From Anoxybacterium sp963668245 (GTDB lineage Bacteria > Bacillota > Clostridia > Peptostreptococcales > Anaerovoracaceae), in NCBI GenBank assembly GCA_963668245.2, contig OY764195.2:1178001-1242000 (forward strand): a DNA stretch of 64,000 bases. Direction: 5' to 3'. Below are positions 47,578-56,421 of the stretch, piece by piece; the first letter of the stretch is position 1, and the number at the start of each line of letters is the position of its first letter. A program made the position numbers and the translations under genes. The notes beneath the pieces are model-generated. The model was not told the DNA's origin, ran no database searches, and saw only the letters and a program-made list of their open reading frames with translations.

Positions 47578-48828
47578 TTATTTGTTTGCTGGCCTAATTT
47601 TTTTTAGGGTTGCAAATCTTGGAACTCCATCTTCCATTGGAACCTTGCTTTCGCCCTGGATGAGCGGAAGTGCATAGTCAAGGAATGGTTGCAGTAAACC
47701 GTTACCGGCTTTGTTAATCCACTCTCTTGGAATCTTCTTCTCAAAGTTTGCAACCTCAGTAAGATTTACTAATACTGTTTCGCAGGTATAATGCTCTCCG
47801 TTTCCTCTTGCGAAAGCGACCATTTTATCTGTTTCGCCTGCTTCAGCGGCTTTAAAAGCGGCAGCGCCAGCCATGTATGCTTCATTTACATCTGTTTCTG
47901 ATGCGATGTGCGCAGCACAACGTTGGATAATGCCAAATTCAATTCCTCTAACCTTTGCTTTAATTTTTGCGTTTGCAAAGTTTGCAAGATTTGATGCAAG
48001 ACCACCCATTTGAACATGTCCAAACGCATCTTTTGCTTTTGAATCGCTGGATAACACTTCTGAAATATAATTTCCATCTTTATCAACGATTCCTTCGGAT
48101 ACGGCAATCAGGACATCTCCCTTTTCATTGTACACCTTTGTGATATCTGAGATAAATTGATCCAAATCAAATGGAACCTCAGGAAGATAAATCAAATCTG
48201 GACCCATGCCCTTATGCGTTGCAATGGCAGAAGCAGCGGTTAACCAGCCTGCATTTCTTCCCATAATTTCTACAACAGTTACAGAACCGGTACCATACAC
48301 CTTTGCATCTCTGTAAACTTCCATACATGTAGTTGCAACGTATTTTGCTGCACTTCCATATCCTGGGCAGTGGTCGGTCAGTGCTAAATCATTATCTATT
48401 GTTTTTGGAATACCCATCACTTTGCATGCGTAGTCATTTTGTGCCATAAACTGGCTAATTTTGTTACAAGTATCCATAGAGTCATTGCCGCCGTTGTAGA
48501 AGAAGAATCGAATATCATATTTTTTAAAGATTTCAAGGATACGCTTGTAGTCTGTGTCGTCAACTGTGAAATCCTTTAATTTATATCTACAGGTACCTAA
48601 AACAGAAGAAGGGGTAAACCTCATAAGACCTAACTCTGCTGGATCTTCTTCATTCATATCGTATAAATTGTCATCAAGAACACCTTTGATACCATGAGCT
48701 GCACCGTATACACGGGTTACAGACTCTGATTTTAATGCGGCTTCGATGCAGCCGAGTGCACTTGCGTTGATAACTGATGTAGGACCTCCGGATTGACCGA
48801 TAAGGCATGCTCCCTTTAATTGTGACAT
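47578..48828 (-). CDS. pfp: Pyrophosphate-dependent 6-phosphofructokinase
   Basis: A 416-residue phosphofructokinase of the PPi-using type. The substrate loop is GQSGGPTSVINAS, the catalytic part PKTIDNDLALTDHCPGYGSA, and the phosphoryl-donor motif reads GGNDS instead of the GGDGS of ATP enzymes. It acts in glycolysis, reversibly forming fructose 1,6-bisphosphate with PPi, typical for anaerobes. AGGAGGG precedes the ATG, and a promoter-like TTGTCA / 16 / TAAAAT lies upstream on the minus strand. Confidence 0.92.
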   Translation of the reverse strand: MSQLKGACLIGQSGGPTSVINASALGCIEAALKSESVTRVYGAAHGIKGVLDDNLYDMNEEDPAELGLMRFTPSSVLGTCRYKLKDFTVDDTDYKRILEIFKKYDIRFFFYNGGNDSMDTCNKISQFMAQNDYACKVMGIPKTIDNDLALTDHCPGYGSAAKYVATTCMEVYRDAKVYGTGSVTVVEIMGRNAGWLTAASAIATHKGMGPDLIYLPEVPFDLDQFISDITKVYNEKGDVLIAVSEGIVDKDGNYISEVLSSDSKAKDAFGHVQMGGLASNLANFANAKIKAKVRGIEFGIIQRCAAHIASETDVNEAYMAGAAAFKAAEAGETDKMVAFARGNGEHYTCETVLVNLTEVANFEKKIPREWINKAGNGLLQPFLDYALPLIQGESKVPMEDGVPRFATLKKIRPANK

Positions 48829-49271
48829 GTTATTTTCCCTCCTAATGTTATTTTCAAAATAATACTACCTATTATTTTATCACATGTTGACGCCGTGACA
48901 AGGAATATTGATAAAATTATTGTCAAATAACGATAAAATCATGATGAAGTTTCAGCGAAGTTGCCAAAATTATTGCTATAACGAAAAGTCGATGAAAGAA
49001 AAAATCAGAATGATTCATTTTGATTTTAAAATTTAATTCTCTTCAAAATTTATTCCCAGTCCTTTAGATTCTAATCAATTTTGTACTATTCTATCAAAAA
49101 GAGCAACAAAAAAAGTAAATAATTCTAAGAATACATCAATAGATGGCAATTAGAATTGAGAAAAATGGGAATAAAGTATTAGACGGAAAAAACCTGTTAA
49201 GAAATTAAGCGTAGTGAGTAAAAATTTATTGACACTGAAAAATCAATGTGGTAGACTAAAAAATTGTTTTC

Positions 49272-49301
49272 TTGACAGTACCTTTTAGCTTGGCTTATAC
49301 T
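49272..49301 (+). promoter_or_regulatory. carD promoter
   Basis: TTGACA (49272-49277), 18-bp spacer and TATACT (49296-49301), 26 bp upstream of the ATG. The rest of the 500-bp gap 48829-49271 is very A/T-rich; I see no ORF or stable hairpin in it, only the divergent promoter of the phosphofructokinase gene. Confidence 0.7.
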
Positions 49302-49327
49302 AATAAGTAAGACTGGAGGACTTTACC

Positions 49328-49801
49328 ATGTTTGTCATAGGAGATAGAATCGTGTATCCTATGCACGGTGCCGGAATCATAGAACAAATTGAAGAAAAGT
49401 TGATTCTTGGCGAAAGTAGGAAATATTATATATTAAAAGTTCCATGCGGAGATATGAAAATTATGATCCCTACTGAGAGCTCCAACGATATTGGCGTTAG
49501 GGCAATTATTTCAATGGACGAAATAGGAAGTGTCATGGCGGTTCTGCAAGCAGAATCCAGTGAAATGTCAAACAATTGGAATCGACGATACAGGGAGAAC
49601 ATGGAAAAACTGAAAACTGGTGATATTTATTGTGTCGCTGAAGTAGTCAGAAATTTGATGCGCACAGATAAAGAAAAAAAATTATCTACTGGTGAGAAAA
49701 AAATGCTAACCAATGCAAAGCAGATTTTAATTAGTGAAATTATTTTGGTAAAAGGTATTGACCAAGATACTGCAGAAAGATTGGTAGATTCATCGGTATA
49801 A
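49328..49801 (+). CDS. CarD-family transcription regulator
   Basis: A 157-residue protein with the CarD RNA-polymerase-interacting start (FVIGDRIVYPMHGAGIIEQI) and a helical C-terminal DNA-binding part (LSTGEKKMLTNAKQILISEI). Members bind the RNA polymerase beta subunit and stabilise open promoter complexes. GGAGG lies 8 bases before the ATG. A short hairpin follows the gene at 49836-49854. Confidence 0.92.
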   Translation: MFVIGDRIVYPMHGAGIIEQIEEKLILGESRKYYILKVPCGDMKIMIPTESSNDIGVRAIISMDEIGSVMAVLQAESSEMSNNWNRRYRENMEKLKTGDIYCVAEVVRNLMRTDKEKKLSTGEKKMLTNAKQILISEIILVKGIDQDTAERLVDSSV

Positions 49802-49835
49802 GGTAAGAATCCAGAATGGATGATTCATAAGGGTC

Positions 49836-49854
49836 CCTTTCTGAAACAGAAAGG
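49836..49854 (+). terminator. Hairpin after carD
   Basis: An 8-bp perfect stem (49836-49843 with 49847-49854) with an AAA loop. The downstream tail has few T, so it may be only a partial terminator between carD and the next gene. Confidence 0.4.
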
Positions 49855-49908
49855 CTTTATGATTGTTGTATGATTTATGATTGATAAAAGGGGGATTGAA
49901 AAGGGTTA

Positions 49909-51009
49909 ATGTTAAACAAATTATTTCGCATTATTTTTAGCTTGGTTGGTGTATTATTCGGATACGTGGTTTTCCGATTGGTGATGTTACTGATACAAAC
50001 AGAGAGTTTGGCTGATAAGATTTTGGTGACTGAGACGCAGCAATATATTGCAGCATTATGCTGTGCATTTCTTTTCGGACTTATTTTTTATTTTTTAACA
50101 CCCGTATTTGGTAGGCGTGGAGAACAACTGGCGAGAAATATTGAGACGGACTTACAGAAAGTTCCCACAAATGAGATATTAACTGGTACTTTTGGTTTAA
50201 TCATAGGGCTATTGATTGCGTTTCTCATTAGTCAGATTTATAATGGCATTGACGTTTTTTATATTGGCACAATTTTGTCTGTTTTTACTTATTTATTTTT
50301 GGGGTATCTCGGAATTTTTGTGGCGACAAGAAAAGGAAGGGATATACTTCCTATTTGGCTATCGGCAAAGAAAGGCTCTACTGGGAAAACAAAGGGAAAA
50401 GGTAGCGATGCGACTCCCAAAATATTGGATACCAGTGTCATTATTGATGGACGAATTGCAGACATTATGAAAACAGGATTTATCGAAGGAACCATTGTAA
50501 TTCCAGAGTTTGTTTTGGTTGAGTTAAGACATATCGCGGATTCCTCTGATGGTTTGAAACGAAACAGAGGAAGAAGAGGTCTTGATATTTTAAACCGCAT
50601 ACAAGGCGAACACGGTATCGAAATCTACAATACCACATCGGAAAAATCTTTGGAGGAAATCCCAGAGGTGGATGTTAAATTGTTAAAATTGGCCCAGATT
50701 ATGAATGGCAAGGTAGTCACAAATGACTATAATTTGAACAAAGTCGCCATGATTAAGGGGGTAGAGGTCCTGAATATTAACGAACTGGCCAATACGCTCA
50801 AACCAGTGGTTTTACCAGGAGAAGACATGACTCTGTTTCTTGTGAAAGAAGGAAAAGAACAGAATCAGGCAGTGGCGTATTTGGACGATGGTACCATGAT
50901 TGTTGTAGAAGAAGGAAGACGATTTATTGGACAAACAATCCATGTGACTGTTACGAGTGTTTTGCAAACTGCTGCAGGGAGGATGATTTTCGGGAAACCG
51001 AAAAAATAA
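49909..51009 (+). CDS. PIN/TRAM-domain membrane protein (YacL-like)
   Basis: A 366-residue protein: about four membrane helices (to residue 140), a PIN nuclease-like domain with LDTSVIIDGRIAD and the acidic end VVTNDYNLNKVA, and a C-terminal TRAM domain with EEGRRFIGQTIHVTVTSVLQ. YacL-type proteins are probable membrane-bound RNases of unknown targets. The gene sits, as in many Bacillota, between carD and ispD. Confidence 0.9.
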   Translation: MLNKLFRIIFSLVGVLFGYVVFRLVMLLIQTESLADKILVTETQQYIAALCCAFLFGLIFYFLTPVFGRRGEQLARNIETDLQKVPTNEILTGTFGLIIGLLIAFLISQIYNGIDVFYIGTILSVFTYLFLGYLGIFVATRKGRDILPIWLSAKKGSTGKTKGKGSDATPKILDTSVIIDGRIADIMKTGFIEGTIVIPEFVLVELRHIADSSDGLKRNRGRRGLDILNRIQGEHGIEIYNTTSEKSLEEIPEVDVKLLKLAQIMNGKVVTNDYNLNKVAMIKGVEVLNINELANTLKPVVLPGEDMTLFLVKEGKEQNQAVAYLDDGTMIVVEEGRRFIGQTIHVTVTSVLQTAAGRMIFGKPKK

Positions 51010-51018
51010 TTGGATCAT

Positions 51019-52215
51019 ATGTGTACCGAAAAGAAAGTGATTGTCATTATTGCCGCTGCCGGTTCTGGAAACAGAATGGGTAGCGGCATTCCTAAGCAAT
51101 ATAGAATGTTAAAGGATAAACCTGTTTTGGTTCGAACCCTTCAGGCATTTTCTTCCCACCCCCAAATAGATCAAATCTATTTGGTTGTACCGGAATCCCA
51201 TGTGACTTATTGCAGAAATCTTATTGATTCTTACGCCATTGAAAAAGTTGAGAAAATTATTGAAGGTGGAAAAGAGCGACAAGATTCTGTTTTTTTTGCA
51301 TTAAAACAAATGGATGAGGATATCGGATATGTGCTTGTCCATGACGGAGCAAGGCCACTTGTATCGGAAGGATTGATTTCTTCAGTTGTAGAACAGACCA
51401 AGCTTTATGGTGCTACAGCGGCGGCAGTGCCAGTCAAAGACACAATTAAATATGTTGAGGAAGGGACCTTTACCCACACACCAAAGCGAGAACAATTATA
51501 TGCGGTGCAGACACCTCAGGGCTTTGAAAAAAAACTCTTAAAAAGCGCATATGAAGAGGCATATCGAGAAAAAATATGTGGTACAGATGACGCGGTTTTG
51601 GTTGAAAAAATGGGAAAAAAAGTGTATCTTGTAGAAGGTGAATATAACAATATTAAGATTACAACAGGAGAAGATATGATGATAGCGGAAGCCATGCTGT
51701 CGGAGTCTCATAAAATGGATTTTGAAATTGACTTTAGAGTAGGAAATGGCTTTGACGTCCATCGATTTTCTGAGAATCGAAAACTGATTCTTGGTGGCGT
51801 TGATATTCCATTTGAACGTGGGCTTTTGGGCCATTCGGATGCAGACGTGTTGTTGCATGCAATTATGGATGCCCTGCTTGGAGCCGCTGCCCTAGGAGAT
51901 ATCGGAAAGCATTTTCCCGATCAAGATGCAACGTATTCGGGTATCTCAAGTCTAAAACTTCTGGAAAGAGTTGGTGAGATGGTCAAGGTAAAGGGCTTTG
52001 TGATTGGAAACATTGATGGAACTGTGATTGCCCAACGTCCCAAAATTTCACCCTATATTGAGCAGATGAGAACGAATATATCAAGTACATTGCAAATAGA
52101 CAATGAACTTGTAAATGTAAAGGGAACAACTACTGAAAAGCTTGGGTTTGCTGGAAGAGAAGAAGGGATTGGCGCTCAGGCATCGGTTTTATTAAGAAGG
52201 AGAAACAGCATATGA
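51019..52215 (+). CDS. ispDF: Bifunctional IspD-IspF isoprenoid enzyme
   Basis: A 398-residue fusion of two non-consecutive MEP-pathway enzymes. Residues about 1-225 are IspD (AAAGSGNRMGSGIPKQYRML), which makes CDP-methylerythritol. Residues about 240-395 are IspF (FRVGNGFDVHRF, GHSDADVLLHAIMDALLGAA), the zinc-dependent cyclase. ATG 51019 lies ten bases after the preceding stop; no strong ribosome binding site is seen and TTG 51010 is an alternative. The 3' end overlaps proS by 4 bp. Confidence 0.94.
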   Translation: MCTEKKVIVIIAAAGSGNRMGSGIPKQYRMLKDKPVLVRTLQAFSSHPQIDQIYLVVPESHVTYCRNLIDSYAIEKVEKIIEGGKERQDSVFFALKQMDEDIGYVLVHDGARPLVSEGLISSVVEQTKLYGATAAAVPVKDTIKYVEEGTFTHTPKREQLYAVQTPQGFEKKLLKSAYEEAYREKICGTDDAVLVEKMGKKVYLVEGEYNNIKITTGEDMMIAEAMLSESHKMDFEIDFRVGNGFDVHRFSENRKLILGGVDIPFERGLLGHSDADVLLHAIMDALLGAAALGDIGKHFPDQDATYSGISSLKLLERVGEMVKVKGFVIGNIDGTVIAQRPKISPYIEQMRTNISSTLQIDNELVNVKGTTTEKLGFAGREEGIGAQASVLLRRRNSI

Positions 52216-53945
52216 GACTTTCAAAAATGTATATTAGAACGTTAAGAGAAGTTCCTAATGAAGCAGAAATCCCAAGCCATATTTGGTTACTGCGGGCGGG
52301 TATGATTCGAAAACTCGTTTCTGGAGTTTATGGGTTTATGCCGTTAGGCTTCCGATCTGTTCGGAAGATAGAAGAAATTATTCGCCAAGAGATGGATGAG
52401 AAGGGCGGACAGGAAATCCACATGTCAGCATTGCAGCCTGCCGAGCTTTGGCAGGAATCGGGCAGATGGTATGCGTATGGACCTGAAATGTGGCGTTTAA
52501 AAGATAGAAATGAAAGAGAATTCTGCTTGGGACCAACTCATGAAGAAATATTTACAGACATTATTCGAAGTGAAGTAAGCTCATATCGTCAATTACCAGT
52601 GAATCTTTATCAGATTCAGACAAAATATAGAGATGAAAAAAGACCGCGTTTTGGTTTGATGAGAAGCCGTGAATTTGTTATGAAAGATGCGTATTCTTTT
52701 GACCGAGACTGGGAAGGTTTGGATCAAAGCTACCAAGATATGTACGAGGCATATGAAAGGATTTTTGATCGTTGTGGTTTGGTATATCGCGCAGTTGAGG
52801 CAGATACTGGCGCAATCGGTGGAAGTGCATCTCACGAGTTTACAGCACTATCTGAGGTTGGAGAAAGTGAAATTGCATACTGTGAAAGCTGTGAGATGGC
52901 AGCGACAACGGAAAGAGCATTGACTGTAGATGCTGAGCCGTCAGCAGAAGAACCGCTACCATTAGAAAAAGTGGTGACCCCTGGCACAAAAACAATAGAG
53001 GATGTTGCTGCATTCTTAAAAATTGAGAAGCAACAAACGATCAAAGCACTGCTCTTCCAAGTCTACGACGAGGAAGGGGAGGTGAAAGAGTATGTAGCTG
53101 CTTTTATTCGCGGTGATAGAGAACTCAATATGACAAAATTAGTCAATGCTCTGGGCATTCCTGAACATGCGATTGAGTTTGCCGATGAAACAAAAATGGC
53201 AGCGGAGACTGGTTGTGTCGGTGGGTTCACTGGACCTGTGGGATTGCACGACTGTAAAATTGTGGTAGATAGTGAGCTAGTTGGATTGAAGAATTTAGTT
53301 GCAGGAGCATGTGAAGAAGACCATCATATGATTCATGTGAATTATGGACGAGACTACAAAGGCGATATTGTAACTGATTTGAAGATTTTAAAAGCCACGG
53401 ATCCTTGTCCTGTTTGTGGCGCTCCTGTAAAATATGCAAGAGGAATTGAAGTGGGGCAGGTATTTAAATTGGGTACAAAATACAGCAAAGCCATGGGCGC
53501 CTCATATAAAGACGAAAATATGGAAGACCAATTGATTATCATGGGTTGCTATGGGATTGGAGTAACGAGAACCTTGGCAGCAATCGTTGAACAGCATCAT
53601 GATGAAAATGGAATCATTTGGCCTGTTGCTGTAGCACCTTATCATGTTGTTGTTACAATCGTCAATACAGGGGATGAAGTGCAAGAAACTCTTGCAGAGG
53701 CAATCTACCAAGAACTTAACCGGGCTGGGATAGAAGTTTTACTTGACGATCGAAAAGAACGTCCTGGTGTTAAGTTTAAAGATGCAGATATTTTGGGAAT
53801 TCCAATTCGAATCACAGTTGGGAAAAAAGCGGGTGAAGGAGTTGTTGAGTATAAGCTTCGTAGGGAAAAAGAATATCAAGAACTTAGCGGTCAAGATGCT
53901 GCTGCCAATGCAATTGAAATGATACGAGCAGAGTTAAATAAATAA
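52212..53945 (+). CDS. proS: Prolyl-tRNA synthetase (bacterial type with editing domain)
   Basis: A 577-residue class II synthetase. The motif 1-2 region (RLVSG-type start, FRDEKRPRFGLMRSREFVMK) is followed by an inserted YbaK-like editing domain (about 230-390) that clears Ala-tRNA-Pro, motif 3 (GCYGIGVTRTLAAI) and the anticodon-binding domain (VLLDDRKERPGVKFKDAD). The ATG overlaps the ispDF stop, so the two are co-translated. Confidence 0.96.
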   Translation: MRLSKMYIRTLREVPNEAEIPSHIWLLRAGMIRKLVSGVYGFMPLGFRSVRKIEEIIRQEMDEKGGQEIHMSALQPAELWQESGRWYAYGPEMWRLKDRNEREFCLGPTHEEIFTDIIRSEVSSYRQLPVNLYQIQTKYRDEKRPRFGLMRSREFVMKDAYSFDRDWEGLDQSYQDMYEAYERIFDRCGLVYRAVEADTGAIGGSASHEFTALSEVGESEIAYCESCEMAATTERALTVDAEPSAEEPLPLEKVVTPGTKTIEDVAAFLKIEKQQTIKALLFQVYDEEGEVKEYVAAFIRGDRELNMTKLVNALGIPEHAIEFADETKMAAETGCVGGFTGPVGLHDCKIVVDSELVGLKNLVAGACEEDHHMIHVNYGRDYKGDIVTDLKILKATDPCPVCGAPVKYARGIEVGQVFKLGTKYSKAMGASYKDENMEDQLIIMGCYGIGVTRTLAAIVEQHHDENGIIWPVAVAPYHVVVTIVNTGDEVQETLAEAIYQELNRAGIEVLLDDRKERPGVKFKDADILGIPIRITVGKKAGEGVVEYKLRREKEYQELSGQDAAANAIEMIRAELNK

Positions 53946-53956
53946 AGAAATTTGCA

Positions 53957-54001
53957 ATAGGTTAGGAGCGAAGTTTGAATAATCATCGTTTCCTGACCTA
54001 T
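53957..54001 (+). terminator. Hairpin after proS
   Basis: An 11-bp stem with one G-U pair (53957-53967 with 53991-54001) followed by GTTTTAT, a moderate terminator before the chromate-transporter genes. Confidence 0.5.
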
Positions 54002-54021
54002 GTTTTATAGGAAGGAATATA

Positions 54022-54573
54022 ATGAAATTTCTTTGGGAGTTATTTGTCACATTTTTGCAAATTGGAACCTTTACATTTGGTGGAGGATTGGCAATGTTGC
54101 CATTAATTCGAAAAACGGTGGTTGATGAAAAGAAATGGATGACAGAAAAAGAAATTGTTGATTGTTTTGCAATCAGTCAATCGTTTCCAGGGGTTCTTGC
54201 TATCAATGCTGCGATTTATATTGGAAATCGAAAAAAGGGAGTAAGCGGAAGTATCGCAGCCTCTATTGGTGTGATGCTGCCTGCATTTGTTAGCATTTTA
54301 ATGATCCTAATGTTTCTGGGAAAAATAGAAGAGAATCCATTCGTAAAAGGTGGTTTTGAAGGGATAAAAGCAGCATCTGCTGCACTGATTGCGGTAGCGG
54401 CATATCGGTTAGGGAAACAAATACTAATTGGGCGTAAGGAAATTGCAATAGCAATCATATCGTTTCTCATCATAGTGTGTTTTCAAATCAGTGCAATTTG
54501 GGCAATTGTATTTGGAGGACTTGCTGGATGGATATCCCTGTTATATCGTCAACATAAAGGAGGGAAATTCTAA
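54022..54573 (+). CDS. Chromate transporter, N-terminal-type half
   Basis: A 183-residue membrane protein with the CHR motif GTFTFGGGLAMLPLI and the conserved SQSFPGVLAINAA. Short CHR proteins work in pairs that together equal the 12-helix ChrA. The physiological substrate in anaerobes is unclear; chromate or sulphate-type anions are the usual guess. It shares one base with the next gene (TAATG). Confidence 0.9.
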   Translation: MKFLWELFVTFLQIGTFTFGGGLAMLPLIRKTVVDEKKWMTEKEIVDCFAISQSFPGVLAINAAIYIGNRKKGVSGSIAASIGVMLPAFVSILMILMFLGKIEENPFVKGGFEGIKAASAALIAVAAYRLGKQILIGRKEIAIAIISFLIIVCFQISAIWAIVFGGLAGWISLLYRQHKGGKF

Positions 54574-55142
54574 TGGCATTTATCAATCTATTTTTTATGT
54601 TTTTTAGAATAGGTATCTTTAGTTTTGGTGGCGGATATGCAATGCTTCCTCTGATTTTTCAATCAATACAGGACTTTGGAGTTATGACATCCGGGGAGTT
54701 TTCCAGATTAGTTGCTCTATCTCAAGTGACCCCTGGGCCAGTGGCAGTAAACGCTGCAACATATGTAGGATATCATTATGCAGGAATAGGGGGATCTGCA
54801 GTGGCAACCGTAGGAGTGGCATTGCCTTCAATGATATTAATTATTTTGGCCATGAGATTTTTAGACCAATTTGAGGAGAATCAATCTTTAAATGCAGTTT
54901 TGCAAGGGATTCGGCCAGCAACTGTGGGATTAATTTCTTCTGCAGTGGTATTTCTGGCAGAAACATCTGTTTTTCAAGGGCCTATTTTGTCTATGGAGTT
55001 AATTCACCACTTGGAAACGTATGTAAATTGGTTGCCTTGTGGAATTTTTGCAGGTACAATATTGTTAGCTGGCAGATTTGGTTTTGGACCAATTAAGTTG
55101 ACTCTGTTAGCAGGTGTTATTGGTGCTTTGTTGATAAGGTGA
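54573..55142 (+). CDS. Chromate transporter, C-terminal-type half
   Basis: A 189-residue partner of the preceding gene, with GIFSFGGGYAMLPLI and SQVTPGPVAVNAATYVGYH. The two genes form an overlapping pair and are expected to make a heterodimer. AGGAGGG lies in the end of the first gene. Confidence 0.9.
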   Translation: MAFINLFFMFFRIGIFSFGGGYAMLPLIFQSIQDFGVMTSGEFSRLVALSQVTPGPVAVNAATYVGYHYAGIGGSAVATVGVALPSMILIILAMRFLDQFEENQSLNAVLQGIRPATVGLISSAVVFLAETSVFQGPILSMELIHHLETYVNWLPCGIFAGTILLAGRFGFGPIKLTLLAGVIGALLIR

Positions 55143-55148
55143 GGGAAA

Positions 55149-55619
55149 ATGTGGATTGGTGGAGTAAGAGTAATTGTGTCTGATGAGCAGGGTAGGATAT
55201 TGATGGTTAAGCAGTCTCATGAGGGAAATGATATTTGGATGGTTCCGGGCGGTGGTGTGGAAGAAGGCGAGACTACGAAACAGGCTGCAGCAAGAGAAGT
55301 GCTGGAAGAAACCGGACTTGAAATAGAGGTTGGCAGAATGATTTGGCATGTAGAGGAGGTCTCTGAAACGCGAGGACAACGTTTTGTAAATTTTTTCTTA
55401 GGAAGTGTATCCGGTGGCAGTTTGGGCTTAGGAAAAGATCCTGAGTTTTCTGACGAAAATCAGGTTTTAAGGGAAGTAGGGTTTTACTCTCGAAGAGAAA
55501 TCATGCAGATGGAACGTGTTTATCCAGAATATATGAAAACCGATTTGTGGAATGCATTAGAATCAAGGCATGAAAACCATGAGGTTTTTCGTATTCGAGA
55601 GACTCTTGTGAAACGGTAG
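55149..55619 (+). CDS. NUDIX hydrolase
   Basis: A 156-residue enzyme with a full Nudix box (GGGVEEGETTKQAAAREVLE followed by ETGL, matching Gx5Ex7REUxEExGU). It cleaves a nucleoside-diphosphate-linked substrate that cannot be named from the sequence. It lies 6 bp after the chromate-transporter pair, with a weak GAGGG site. Confidence 0.88.
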   Translation: MWIGGVRVIVSDEQGRILMVKQSHEGNDIWMVPGGGVEEGETTKQAAAREVLEETGLEIEVGRMIWHVEEVSETRGQRFVNFFLGSVSGGSLGLGKDPEFSDENQVLREVGFYSRREIMQMERVYPEYMKTDLWNALESRHENHEVFRIRETLVKR

Positions 55620-55679
55620 CTGTTCATGATATAATGGCTAAAAGTTTAAGTAATAAAACAATAAAATATGGAGGTTTCT

Positions 55680-56171
55680 ATGACAATTGTTAGAATAGAA
55701 ATGGAAAATGGCGATGTTATGAGAGCAGAACTGTATCCTGAGATTGCACCGGAGACAGTAAAAAACTTTGTATCACTTGTGGAAAAAGGATTTTATGATG
55801 GAGTAATTTTCCATCGAGTCATTCCGGGCTTTATGATTCAGGGTGGTGACCCAACTGGAACAGGCACAGGTGGACCAGGTCATAATATCAAGGGTGAATT
55901 TAGTGCCAACGGTTTTGAAAATAATTTGGTTCATGATCGAGGTGTTTTGTCCATGGCAAGAGCGATGGATCCAAACTCTGCCGGTTCCCAATTCTTTATT
56001 ATGGTGGCAAAATCACCGCATTTAGATGGACAATATGCTGCATTTGGAAAAGTAATTGAGGGCATTGAAGCCGCAGATACGATTGTCTCTACAGATCGTG
56101 ATTTTAGAGACAAACCAAAAACACCTCAGGTTATGAAAAAGGTTTCTCTTGAAACTACGACAGAAGCATAA
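55680..56171 (+). CDS. Cyclophilin-type peptidyl-prolyl isomerase
   Basis: A 163-residue single-domain cyclophilin with FHRVIPGFMIQGGDPTGTGT and SAGSQFFIMV. It has no signal peptide, so it is cytoplasmic. It catalyses proline cis-trans isomerisation in protein folding. ATG 55680 is used because GGAGG at 55670-55674 lies just before it; an in-frame ATG at 55668 overlaps that site. A strong terminator follows. Confidence 0.94.
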   Translation: MTIVRIEMENGDVMRAELYPEIAPETVKNFVSLVEKGFYDGVIFHRVIPGFMIQGGDPTGTGTGGPGHNIKGEFSANGFENNLVHDRGVLSMARAMDPNSAGSQFFIMVAKSPHLDGQYAAFGKVIEGIEAADTIVSTDRDFRDKPKTPQVMKKVSLETTTEA

Positions 56172-56213
56172 TCAGACTAATTATAGTTGTATCACAGATA
56201 TTAGATATGAATT

Positions 56214-56253
56214 ACCGTGATGCCCATTGGAATCAGTAGGCATCACGGTTTTT
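56214..56253 (+). terminator. Terminator after cyclophilin gene
   Basis: An 11-bp perfect stem (56214-56224 with 56239-56249) followed by TTTTT. Confidence 0.9.
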
Positions 56254-56289
56254 AATTGTGAAAATTATGTGAAAGTTACCGTGGTCGAA

Positions 56290-56318
56290 TTGACTTTTGC
56301 GTCATTTTGTTGTAATAT
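56290..56318 (+). promoter_or_regulatory. Promoter of the LysM-M23 gene
   Basis: TTGACT (56290-56295), 17-bp spacer and TAATAT (56313-56318). The leader to the ATG is about 95 nt; I do not recognise a riboswitch in it. Confidence 0.6.
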
Positions 56319-56421
56319 AATTGTAACATTTCTAAGTTGAATGATAAGTAGTAACGGTAAATCATAAATCAAGATTGGGAGGTTTGTCTAGGCAAAGAAT
56401 AATCAATAAAGGAGAACATAT

